Source: Stenotrophomonas maltophilia (GTDB taxonomy: Bacteria > Pseudomonadota > Gammaproteobacteria > Xanthomonadales > Xanthomonadaceae). From it: 64,000 bases of DNA. The notes beneath the pieces were generated by a model that did no database searches, was not told where the DNA came from, and saw only the letters and a program-made list of their open reading frames with translations. The position numbers and the translations under genes are program-made. Location of the stretch: contig NZ_LT906480.1 in the NCBI RefSeq assembly GCF_900186865.1, positions 4,482,001 through 4,546,000 on the forward strand, given 5' to 3'. Shown in pieces: positions 8,736 to 17,873 of the stretch; positions within the stretch are counted from its first letter, which is position 1; every line of letters starts with the position of its first letter.

Positions 8736-9690
8736 TGCGTTCGCTCCCACGCAGGTGACGCCACAGGCGGGCGAGCAGGCCGTTGTCAGCGCCGGCAGCG
8801 CGTTCCGCCAGCGGTACCGCCGGTGCTGCCTGCAGCTGCGCGTAACCGCACAGGTAAGCGGCATGGATGAAATCACGCACGGCCGCAGGCGGCAGATCAA
8901 GCAACATCGCGCACTCGTCCACCGTGCACGCGCGCTTGAGCAGCAGCGAGCACAGGCGGAAGCCATCATGGTCATGGCCCAGCACACGGAAGTCGGGCCA
9001 GCGCAGCAGCTTTACCGAAGCACCGCGCAGGCGTTCGTCCAGTGCCTGCCAATGGCGGCTGCGTTGCGCCCATTGCCACAGCAGCGGCCGCAGTGGCTGG
9101 CGTGGCCGTTCGCCGGCCAGGCCATGCAGGCGTGCGGGTGTCAGCGCATCCAGCTGCAGGCGTTCGAAGGCATCGGCCAAACGCTCCACCAGGGCCGTAG
9201 CCGGTTCCTGCAGCAGCACGGCCTGGTCATGCTCCAGGTCCATCAGCAGCAGAGGCTCGCCCGCATCACTCAACAGGGCCTGGCCCTGTCGCAGCGGCAG
9301 CCGCTCGCGCAGCAGACGGGTGATGGCATGCGCACCATCAGCCAGGCGGATCGGTGCGGGTGCGTGCATGGCCAAGGGCTCCACTGCCAACTGCATGCGA
9401 CGCAGCGCGCGACCGATGGCACTGTCATCAAGCACGTCCTGGTGCCCGTCGCCATCACGCAGCTGGCCGCCGATGTCTTCGATCCAGCACTGCAGTCGCG
9501 GACGCTGCTGGCGCATGCGCTGGGCCGCGTTGCGCAGCGCCGGCGTATCGCGGATGACCAGCAGGTCGCAATCGTCCAGGTCCTGGCTGCGGCGGATCTG
9601 GCCGTCCGGCAGGGCCGATGCCACGCGCAGCCGCTGCAGCAGGGCCTGCTCGCCCTGGATGTCGGTTCCCACTACCAGCACGCGTGCCAT
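8728..9690 (-). CDS. Uncharacterised protein heading the GTPase/roadblock operon
   Basis: A 320-residue soluble protein without a recognised name. The N-terminus (MARVLVVGTDIQGEQALLQRL) looks like the first strand of a Rossmann or receiver-like fold. The C-terminal third contains LCSLLLKRACTVDECAMLL followed by PPAAVRDFIHAAYLCGYAQLQ, which resembles a winged-helix or helix-turn-helix unit and recalls the helical domain of conservon CvnC (DUF742). The middle is Leu/Arg-rich. It overlaps the GTPase start by 8 bases and is the first gene of the operon, with CGGGGA before the ATG. Plausibly the input or DNA/protein-binding part of the module; this is inference. Confidence 0.6.
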   Translation of the reverse strand: MARVLVVGTDIQGEQALLQRLRVASALPDGQIRRSQDLDDCDLLVIRDTPALRNAAQRMRQQRPRLQCWIEDIGGQLRDGDGHQDVLDDSAIGRALRRMQLAVEPLAMHAPAPIRLADGAHAITRLLRERLPLRQGQALLSDAGEPLLLMDLEHDQAVLLQEPATALVERLADAFERLQLDALTPARLHGLAGERPRQPLRPLLWQWAQRSRHWQALDERLRGASVKLLRWPDFRVLGHDHDGFRLCSLLLKRACTVDECAMLLDLPPAAVRDFIHAAYLCGYAQLQAAPAVPLAERAAGADNGLLARLWRHLRGSERNA

Positions 9691-9904
9691 CCGTGTTCCC
9701 CGTGCGGCCACCTCCCCGGTGGCCTCGCGTCGCCAAGGCTAGGGCATCGCCAGCGGCAGCCGTCGTGATCGACTGCTCAGATCGAGGGCGGTTGCAGACG
9801 GTGTCCGATCAGTTCTGCGACGGCCATCGCGGGCAAGTTTCATGCCTCGTTGACGACATTCCGACAGCCGACGGGAATCACGGTTCTGGACGCGGGTCGA
9901 ATGG

Positions 9905-9942
9905 GGTGAGATCCCTTTTGCATGGCAAAAGGGTTCTGACCC
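9905..9942. repeat. GGGT...TCTGACCC hairpin repeat
   Basis: A 9-bp perfect stem (9913-9921 with 9925-9933, CCCTTTTGC and complement) lies inside a longer imperfect palindrome bounded by GGGTGAGA and TCTGACCC. A relative with a different inner stem is at about 41980-42016. This is a repeat type distinct from the GTAG-headed SMAG elements. Confidence 0.6.
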
Positions 9943-9946
9943 GGAG

Positions 9947-9977
9947 CCCAAAAGAAACCCGCGCCGAAGCGCGGGTT
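9947..9977 (-). terminator. Intrinsic terminator of icd
   Basis: A 9-bp stem (9956-9964 with 9969-9977) with a CGAA loop. On the minus strand it is followed by TTTCTTTT. It sits 27 bases past the icd stop. Confidence 0.9.
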
Positions 9978-10003
9978 CCGGTGTCACGACCGAACGGCGA
10001 TGA

Positions 10004-12358
<2,355 letters not shown>

Positions 12359-12418
12359 TCAGCCGCGCGGGGCAAAGCCGCGCCATACGCGGCGGTACTG
12401 CACGGCGGCAACGCTGTG

Positions 12419-12486
12419 ATCCATCCACGCGCGGCGTGGATCTGCGCGAACGCCGCCGTCAGTGGATCCACGCCATGCATGGATGA
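12419..12486. repeat. REP-like pair with ATCCACGC stems
   Basis: Two palindromes built on ATCCACGC and GCGTGGAT lie at about 12420-12441 and 12466-12486. They are degenerate relatives of the GTAGATCCACGC SMAG subtype seen intact at 54055; the GTAG heads are not preserved. Confidence 0.6.
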
Positions 12487-12503
12487 AGCCAGCCACCGGC
12501 CAA

Positions 12504-12534
12504 TAAAAAAGGACGCAGCCTTGCGGCTGCGTCC
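12504..12534 (-). terminator. Intrinsic terminator of the lipoprotein gene
   Basis: A perfect 10-bp stem (12511-12520 with 12525-12534), followed on the minus strand by seven T residues (12504-12510). It lies 34 bases after the stop of the gene at 12569. Confidence 0.93.
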
Positions 12535-12568
12535 ATCGTGAGTCCTGCCGGGAGAGAGTCGGCAGGAC

Positions 12569-13081
12569 TTACTTGACCTCGAACTCCTGCGGCGTTCCAG
12601 CCGCCTTGCCATCGACCGTGACCTCGGCGCGGTACTTGCCGGCCGGCCAGCCCTTTGCATTCTTGAACGTGACGTTGGTGGTCTCCGCGCCGCTGGCATT
12701 CAGGGTCGCGGTCTGTTCGCCGGCCACCTGGCCGTCCTGGAAGGTCAGCTTGGCACCGACATTGACGTTGTTGGCGGCGCCATCGGTCTTGACCGAGACG
12801 ATGACATCATCCTTCGGCGAGAACAGTGCAGCCGGGGCGACCGATTTGTCGGCGGCAGCGGTCTTGCCCACGGTGACGGTGGAAACGCTGACCGCGGCAG
12901 CTTCCGCCATCGGCGGCGGTGCACCGGTCATCGGTGCCGGCGCTGCCGGCTCGGCCGGAGCCGTGGCGGCCGGAGCCGCATTGGTGTCGGTTGACTCTTC
13001 CTTCTTCTTGCAACCGACCAAGGCAACGCTGCCCAGCAGGGCGGCGATCAGGGCGGTCTGGAGCGGGGTGGTCTTGATCAT
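12569..13081 (-). CDS. Putative lipoprotein
   Basis: A 170-residue protein with a lipoprotein signal peptide: a hydrophobic stretch at 8-22 followed by the lipobox ALVGC (Cys24), then a Lys/Glu and Ala/Pro-rich linker to about residue 60. The mature domain of about 110 residues has alternating strands (FSPKDDVIVSVKTDG, GKYRAEVTVDGKAAGTPQEFEV) suggesting an immunoglobulin-like beta sandwich. No enzymatic motif is visible. It has its own terminator and lies 45 bases downstream of the LysM gene on the same strand, so the two may be co-transcribed and may both act in the envelope. Function unknown. Confidence 0.75.
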   Translation of the reverse strand: MIKTTPLQTALIAALLGSVALVGCKKKEESTDTNAAPAATAPAEPAAPAPMTGAPPPMAEAAAVSVSTVTVGKTAAADKSVAPAALFSPKDDVIVSVKTDGAANNVNVGAKLTFQDGQVAGEQTATLNASGAETTNVTFKNAKGWPAGKYRAEVTVDGKAAGTPQEFEVK

Positions 13082-13126
13082 TCGGGGTTCCTCCCAGGGA
13101 TTGTCGGACGGCGTTTGATCGCCGGC

Positions 13127-13420
13127 TTACTTCGGCGGCAGTTTCAGGGTCTGGCCCGGGAAGATCTTGTCCGGGTCGTCAAGCACATCGCGATTGGCTT
13201 CGAAGATCTTCTTCCAGGCGTTGGCGTCGCCCAGATGCTGCTTGGCGATCTTCGACAGCGAGTCACCCTTCTGCACGGTATAGGTGCCGCCGCTGACGAT
13301 CTCGGCGGTGCTGTCCACCGAAGCGCTCACGCCGGAGAAGTCCGCCTTCGGCACCTGCTCGGCGGTACTGTCGACGCTGGCGCTGACGCCGGAGAAATCG
13401 GCTTTCTTCTCGGTACTCAT
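13127..13420 (-). CDS. Small LysM-domain protein with duplicated N-terminal segment
   Basis: A 97-residue protein ending in a complete LysM domain (GTYTVQKGDSLSKIAKQHLGDANAW through PGQTLKLP, quoted in part), a fold that binds peptidoglycan or related glycans. No signal peptide is visible, as in the E. coli potassium-binding protein YgaU/Kbp. The BON domain of that family is missing. In its place the 16-residue segment KADFSGVSASVDSTAE occurs twice. The start is ATG at 13420 (MSTEKK). Probably a cytoplasmic or leaderless LysM protein of unknown role. Confidence 0.8.
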   Translation of the reverse strand: MSTEKKADFSGVSASVDSTAEQVPKADFSGVSASVDSTAEIVSGGTYTVQKGDSLSKIAKQHLGDANAWKKIFEANRDVLDDPDKIFPGQTLKLPPK

Positions 13421-13497
13421 CCACAACTCCCGTCTGCATGACTACGTGGCTCGCACGGTGCCATGGCGGTTGTTAAATGGGGATGGTGCAGATGTGA

Positions 13498-13515
13498 AGC
13501 CGCCCCCGGGGGCGG
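13498..13515. repeat. Perfect GC palindrome
   Basis: An 18-base perfect palindrome of GCCGCCCCC and its complement, upstream of the LysM gene. No T-tract on either side. Role unknown. Confidence 0.35.
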
Positions 13516-13542
13516 CTGAACAATCGGGAGAGACGGTGCCCG

Positions 13543-13660
13543 GTAGTGCCGGCCGCTGGCCGGCTGTGCCAGGGGGATCCGGCCTTGGCCGATTGCCGGC
13601 CAGCGGCCGGCACTACCCGTAACCGCCTGCGAATCATGGTAGTGCCGGCCGCTGGCCGGT
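13543..13660. repeat. SMAG inverted pair plus single SMAG
   Basis: A GTAG-headed SMAG at 13543 faces a mirror copy ending in CTAC at 13616. A third, GTAG-headed copy starts at 13639 and ends near 13660. The group fills the gap between the LysM gene and the 3' end of queF, both on the minus strand. Confidence 0.88.
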
Positions 13661-13705
13661 GTTCGCCGGGCATGGCCCGGCACAACGGGCAACCGCCTGC
13701 GGCGG

Positions 13706-14524
13706 TTACTGGCGCAGTTCGCGGTAGGTCGCGGCCGGGGCGGCAATGCCGGGACTGGCGCGCCACGGGTTGATGTCCAGGCCACCACGGCGGGTATAGC
13801 GCGCCTCCACTTCCAGCCATTGCGGCTGGCAGCGCGCAGACACCTCGCTGAAGATCCGCTCAACGCACTGCTCGTGGAACTCGGCGTGCTCGCGGTAGCT
13901 GACCAGATAGCGCAGCAGGCCGGCACGATCGATCTTCGGCCCGCGGTAACGCAGGCTGACCGTCGCCCAGTCCGGCTGGCCGGTGACCGGGCAGTTGGAC
14001 TTCAGCAGTGCCGAAACCAGGGTCTCCTCCACCACCTCACCGGCATTGGCCGAGAGAAAGTCCGCCTGCGGCGGGCCGTAGCAGTCGATCTCCAGCTCCA
14101 GCCCGTCGATGGATTCACCGAGCGGCGTCTCGCGCAGGCCCGGCAGCCCGAACTCGACCTGGACCGGCGCACCGGCACAATCCGACAGATCCGCCACGAT
14201 GCGCACGCGCAGTGCCTCGGCGCTGTCGATGCGGGTGCTGTTGAGGGAGTTGAGGTACAGCTTGAACGACTTCGATTCGATCAGCCGCGGCGAGGTGCAC
14301 GGCACCTGCACGGTGGCCACGGCCACCTGCGGCTTGCCACGCGGGTCGAGCCAGCTCAGCTCGAAGGCGTGCCAGCGGTCATGGCCGACGAACGGCAGCG
14401 CGGCGTCATCGAGGCCGATCTCGGCGCGGGCGCCGCTGCGGGGGATGGGAAACAGCAGGCCGGGATCGTACTGCGACGGGTAACTGACCTCGCGACCGAG
14501 GCTGGAATCCTGTGGGGTGTTCAT
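13706..14524 (-). CDS. queF: NADPH-dependent 7-cyano-7-deazaguanine reductase
   Basis: Catalyses the four-electron reduction of preQ0 to preQ1 in queuosine biosynthesis. At 272 residues it is the long, two-domain (YqcD-like) form. The QueF motif [11 protein letters not shown] carries the NADPH-binding Lys/Ser and substrate-recognition Glu. The nucleophilic cysteine is in [10 protein letters not shown] near residue 185, and [10 protein letters not shown] holds the second substrate-binding region. The start is ATG at 14524 (MNTPQDSS); an in-frame ATG nine bases upstream (MPPM) is equally possible. Other queuosine genes are not in the window. Confidence 0.95.
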   Translation of the reverse strand: MNTPQDSSLGREVSYPSQYDPGLLFPIPRSGARAEIGLDDAALPFVGHDRWHAFELSWLDPRGKPQVAVATVQVPCTSPRLIESKSFKLYLNSLNSTRIDSAEALRVRIVADLSDCAGAPVQVEFGLPGLRETPLGESIDGLELEIDCYGPPQADFLSANAGEVVEETLVSALLKSNCPVTGQPDWATVSLRYRGPKIDRAGLLRYLVSYREHAEFHEQCVERIFSEVSARCQPQWLEVEARYTRRGGLDINPWRASPGIAAPAATYRELRQ

Positions 14525-14616
14525 GGGGGGCATTGTATCGCGCGGACGGCGGGCCTTCGGCCGGGCCGGCCAACGGCGGAGCCCCTCCGTGGTGGTTCAG
14601 GCACGATCTCGGGGTC

Positions 14617-14720
14617 GGCCGGGAGGGTGGGTTGGCTGGGGGCCGCTGCAAGTACGTCCATGTAAGCTCGGTCGCCGCATCCATGCGGCTCACGCCCCCA
14701 GCCAACCCACCCTCCCGGCC
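14617..14720. repeat. Long hairpin element A, copy 1
   Basis: A perfect 26-bp stem (14617-14642 with 14695-14720) encloses a 52-base core. The core is identical base for base to that of copy 2 at 30882-30933 and contains a small GCCGCAT/ATGCGGC hairpin. The stems of the two copies differ at six positions, and all six are compensated on the other arm. Confidence 0.92.
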
Positions 14721-14869
14721 ATGGACAATTTCCCGCGCCACCACGGGAAAGATCAGAAAAATCAAGATCAAAAGCCGATCCTTCAGACGTTCATGACGTC
14801 CGCCGTGCCGACCAACGGTCGGCACCCACCAACAGCAGCGGGCACCAACAGCCCCGGGAAACTGTCGAA

Positions 14870-14971
14870 GGCGGGGTGGGTCCGGTTGAGGGGGTGTCCG
14901 CGGCATGGATGCCGCGGCCAAGCCCCCATGGACGGGTTTACGGCGTCCCCCTCAACCGGACCCACCCCGCC
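14870..14971. repeat. Long hairpin element B, copy 1
   Basis: A perfect 25-bp stem (14870-14894 with 14947-14971) encloses a 52-base core. The 3' half of the core (GCCCCCATGGACGGGTTTAC and following bases) is nearly the same as in copy 2. The inner hairpin CCGCGGCAT/ATGCCGCGG differs from that of copy 2 but is still fully paired. Confidence 0.9.
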
Positions 14972-15046
14972 ATCCCACGGAATGCCCGCTTTTGACGTTG
15001 ACGTTGATTTAGGCGGGTGCAGGGCTGCAAGCCCTGCCGGAAACCC

Positions 15047-16366
15047 TCACCCCGCAGGCGTGCCGGCACCGTGCAGGTAATCCAGGCTCACCTGCAGCAG
15101 CGCGCGCAGTCCGACATCCAGCGCCTTCTCATCCAGCAGGAACTTCGGCGAATGATTGGCGGGCGCCGTCGCCGGGTCGATGCCCACGCTGGTGGAACCA
15201 ACGAAGAAGAACATCCCCGGCACTTCCTTCGCGTACAGCGAGAAATCCTCCGCGCCCATCTGCAGCGGTGGCTCGTAGACGTTGTCCTTGCCCACCACCG
15301 CCTGCAGGCTCGGCAGCATCTTCGCGGTCAGCGCCGGGTCGTTCACCGTGGCCGGGTTGCCCTCCGATTCGTAGATGTCGGTCACCGCCTTCGCACCGTG
15401 CGCGGCGGCGGTGTGTTCGGCCACGTTGCGCAAGTCGGCGAAGATCTGCTGGCGCATGCCCTCGTCGAAGGTGCGGATGGTGCCGACCATCTCCACCTCG
15501 TCCGGAATGATGTTGTAGCGGATGCCGCCGTTGATCGCACCGAAGGTCAGCACCGCCGGTTGCTTGGAGAGGTTGGCGCGGCGGCTGACGATGGTCTGCG
15601 CGGTACCGACCAGATCGGCCGTGGCCACGATCGGGTCGACACCGTTCCACGGTGCCGAGCCGTGCGTCTGGCGACCGATCACCTTGATGCCGAAGCGGTC
15701 CGAGGCTGCCATCAGCGGACCGCCACGCACGGCGATCTGACCGGCCTGCACGCTGGAGAACACATGCAGGCCAAACACCGCCTCCGGCTTGAAGTCGGCG
15801 AACAGGCCTTCCTTCAGCATCAGCGCGGCACCGCCCTCTTCCGGCGGCGGTGCGCCTTCCTCGGCCGGCTGGAAGATCAGCATCACCTGGCCCGGCAGGT
15901 CCTTCTTCATCGACACCAGCGCTTCGGCCACGCCCAGCAGGGTGGCGGTGTGCGCGTCATGGCCGCAGGCATGCATCACGCCCACGGTCTGGCCGCGGTA
16001 CTGGTCGGTGGCCTTGGAGGCGAACGGCAGCCCGGTCTGTTCGGTTACCGGCAGCGCGTCCATGTCCGCACGCAGCGCGATCTTCGGGCCGGGCTTGCCG
16101 CCTTCGATGATCGCCACCACGCCGTGGTGGGCGATGCCGGTCTTCGGCTTCAAGCCCATCGCACGCAGGCGCTTGGCGACCTCGGCCGAGGTGCGCGCCT
16201 CGCGGTTGGACAGTTCCGGGTGCTGATGGAAGTCGCGGCGCCATTCAACCACCTTGGCCTGCAGGCGCTGGGCAGCGGCGGTCACTTCGGGGCGTTGCCC
16301 GTCCTGGGCGTGGGCAACGGCCGGCAGGGTCAGCAGCAGGGCGGACAGCAGCAGCGAACGGCGCAT
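15047..16366 (-). CDS. Secreted M20-family amidohydrolase (aminoacylase/hippurate hydrolase-like)
   Basis: A 439-residue zinc metallohydrolase of peptidase family M20 subfamily D (HipO, AmhX, IAA-amino acid hydrolases), predicted to split N-acyl amino acids. An N-terminal signal peptide of about 20 residues ends in AVAHAQ, implying a periplasmic location. Metal-ligand motifs are intact: ALRADMDALPV, MHACGHDAHTA (near residues 130-140), PAEEG, and FSLYAKEVPGMFFFVG near the C-terminus. The start is ATG at 16366, preceded by GTGGAGA; an in-frame GTG 12 bases upstream is less likely. It diverges from the efflux operon at 16555 across a 188-base gap. Confidence 0.9.
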   Translation of the reverse strand: MRRSLLLSALLLTLPAVAHAQDGQRPEVTAAAQRLQAKVVEWRRDFHQHPELSNREARTSAEVAKRLRAMGLKPKTGIAHHGVVAIIEGGKPGPKIALRADMDALPVTEQTGLPFASKATDQYRGQTVGVMHACGHDAHTATLLGVAEALVSMKKDLPGQVMLIFQPAEEGAPPPEEGGAALMLKEGLFADFKPEAVFGLHVFSSVQAGQIAVRGGPLMAASDRFGIKVIGRQTHGSAPWNGVDPIVATADLVGTAQTIVSRRANLSKQPAVLTFGAINGGIRYNIIPDEVEMVGTIRTFDEGMRQQIFADLRNVAEHTAAAHGAKAVTDIYESEGNPATVNDPALTAKMLPSLQAVVGKDNVYEPPLQMGAEDFSLYAKEVPGMFFFVGSTSVGIDPATAPANHSPKFLLDEKALDVGLRALLQVSLDYLHGAGTPAG

Positions 16367-16554
16367 CGCAATCTCCACAGCAAGAGGGGTCCAGCTGAAT
16401 GTAGGGCAACACCGCCGCCACGGGAACCTCCGCGGCCGGATCCGGTCTTAGCGCCCGTCCCATCCGTCATGCAGGAAACGTGATGTGGCACAGGTATGCT
16501 TTGCGCATTGCCAACCGGGGCCGCGCCCCGTCCAGCCCTCTTGGAGTCCTCGTA

Positions 16555-17799
16555 ATGTCACGTGTTTGGAAGATCGTGCTGCTGGTCGTGGCGGTTCTGG
16601 TGCTGGCCGTGGTCGGCCTGCGCGTCATCGGCGGGGGCAAGGACAAGGCTGGAAAGCCGGCAGCGGGAGCACGCCAAGGTGGCGAAGACCCGGATGCCGG
16701 CCCGGTGCCGGTGACCGTGGTCGAGGCCACGCACCAGGACGTACCGGTGTATGCCAGCGCACTGGGTACCGTGACGGCAATGAACACCGTCACCGTCAGC
16801 CCGCAGGTCGGTGGCCAGCTGATGAGCCTGAACTTCCGCGAAGGCCAGGAAGTGAAGAAGGGCGACGTGCTGGCAGTGATCGATCCACGCACCGCCCAGG
16901 CCAGCTACGACCAGGCCGCGGCAGCCAAGCGCCAGAACGAGGCGCTGCTGGCCACCGCGCGCTCCAACTACCAGCGCTCCAATGCGCCGGAGTACCGCCA
17001 GTTCGTCGCCAAGGCCGATCTGGATACACAACGAAACCAAGTGGCACAGTACGAAAGCGCAGTCGCGGCGAACGAAGCCAGCATGCGCTCGGCACAGGTG
17101 CAGCTGCAGTACACCAGGGTCACCGCACCGATCACCGGCATCGCCGGCATCCGCGCGGTCGACGCGGGCAACGTGGTCAACGCCGGCACCGCGCTGGTCA
17201 CCCTGACCCAGATCCACCCGATCCACGTCCTGTTCAACCTGCCCGAACGCCAGCTCGGCGACGTGCGCCAGGCGCAGGCCACCGGCGCGGTGCCGGTGGC
17301 GGCACTGGACCGCGCCGACTCGCACGTGCTGTCCGGCGACGGCAAGCTGGACGTGGTCGACAACCTGATCAGTGCCGACAGCGGCACCTTCAAGGCGCGC
17401 GCGCTGTTCGACAACACCGACAACGGCCTGTGGCCGGGCCAGTTCGTCAACGTGCGCATGCAGCTGCGCACGATTGCCGGCGGCGTGGTCATTCCGACCC
17501 AGGCCGTGCTGCGTGGGCCGGATGGCGAGTACGTCTACGTCGTGCAGGGCGACAACACGGTGAAGATGCAGACCGTGCGCAGCGGCGTGGAAGTGGGCGA
17601 CAGCCAGGTGCAGATCGCCGAAGGCCTGAAGGGCGGCGAGCGGGTGGTCAGTGAAGGCCAGTTCCGCCTGAAGCCGGGCAGCAAGGTCACCGCACTGAAG
17701 CCGGGCGAAACCCCGGCCGCACCGACCGAGGCCGAGCTGAAGGCGGCCGAACAGAAGAACGGTGGCGGCGGTGGCCGTCGCGGTGGCGGTCCGCGCTGA
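16555..17799 (+). CDS. smeI: RND efflux membrane-fusion (adaptor) protein, SmeI-like
   Basis: A 414-residue periplasmic adaptor of the HlyD/AcrA family, linking RND pumps to an outer-membrane channel. An N-terminal membrane anchor (residues 6-22) is followed by a barrel-sandwich/lipoyl half-motif (TVTVSPQVGGQLMSLNFREGQEVKKGD), an alpha-helical hairpin (about 105-160), the second lipoyl half (RVTAPITGIAGIRAVDAGN), a beta-barrel and a C-terminal membrane-proximal domain ending in a Gly/Arg-rich tail. The start is ATG at 16555 after TTGGAGT. It is the first gene of a three-gene operon, matching MdtA/MuxA and the SmeI of S. maltophilia; the sme name rests on operon layout. Confidence 0.85.
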   Translation: MSRVWKIVLLVVAVLVLAVVGLRVIGGGKDKAGKPAAGARQGGEDPDAGPVPVTVVEATHQDVPVYASALGTVTAMNTVTVSPQVGGQLMSLNFREGQEVKKGDVLAVIDPRTAQASYDQAAAAKRQNEALLATARSNYQRSNAPEYRQFVAKADLDTQRNQVAQYESAVAANEASMRSAQVQLQYTRVTAPITGIAGIRAVDAGNVVNAGTALVTLTQIHPIHVLFNLPERQLGDVRQAQATGAVPVAALDRADSHVLSGDGKLDVVDNLISADSGTFKARALFDNTDNGLWPGQFVNVRMQLRTIAGGVVIPTQAVLRGPDGEYVYVVQGDNTVKMQTVRSGVEVGDSQVQIAEGLKGGERVVSEGQFRLKPGSKVTALKPGETPAAPTEAELKAAEQKNGGGGGRRGGGPR

Positions 17800-17873
17800 G
17801 CGCAGGCCACGGTTCTCCCTCGCGCCGGCGGACCCGCCGGCGCCGACATTGAAGTGCCAGCAAGGATCAGTCC

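Larger units (their letters stand above)
9691..10003. other. Intergenic gap with repeat hairpin and icd terminator
   Basis: No gene seen. It separates the icd stop from the start of the roadblock operon, so it should contain that operon's promoter near its left end, although no convincing hexamers were found. Its right part holds the hairpin at 9905-9942 and the terminator described separately. Confidence 0.6.
14569..15037. repeat. Composite hairpin module, copy 1
   Basis: A 469-base non-coding block in the gap between the start of queF and the end of the M20 gene. It is homologous to the block at 30806-31313. In order: a shared leader (GCCAACGGCG...AGCCCCTC), long hairpin A (14617-14720), a small hairpin (14729-14735 with 14744-14750), a shared AAGATCAAAAGC motif, a hairpin (14805-14813 with 14817-14825), long hairpin B (14870-14971) and a tail hairpin GCAGGGCT/AGCCCTGC (15019-15037). 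Between the two blocks the loops are conserved while most stems differ with pairing kept. No open frame is conserved between copies. Confidence 0.8.

Noticed and set aside
9356..9557. Plus-strand frames antisense to the conservon-like operon
   Set aside because: They overlap a better supported overlapping-gene operon and show no ribosome site or domain.
14510..15060. CRISPR array or small protein genes in the repeat block
   Set aside because: The repeats are different paired hairpins, not evenly spaced identical repeats, and the open frames (such as one beginning MDGFTA) do not keep their sequence between the two copies.
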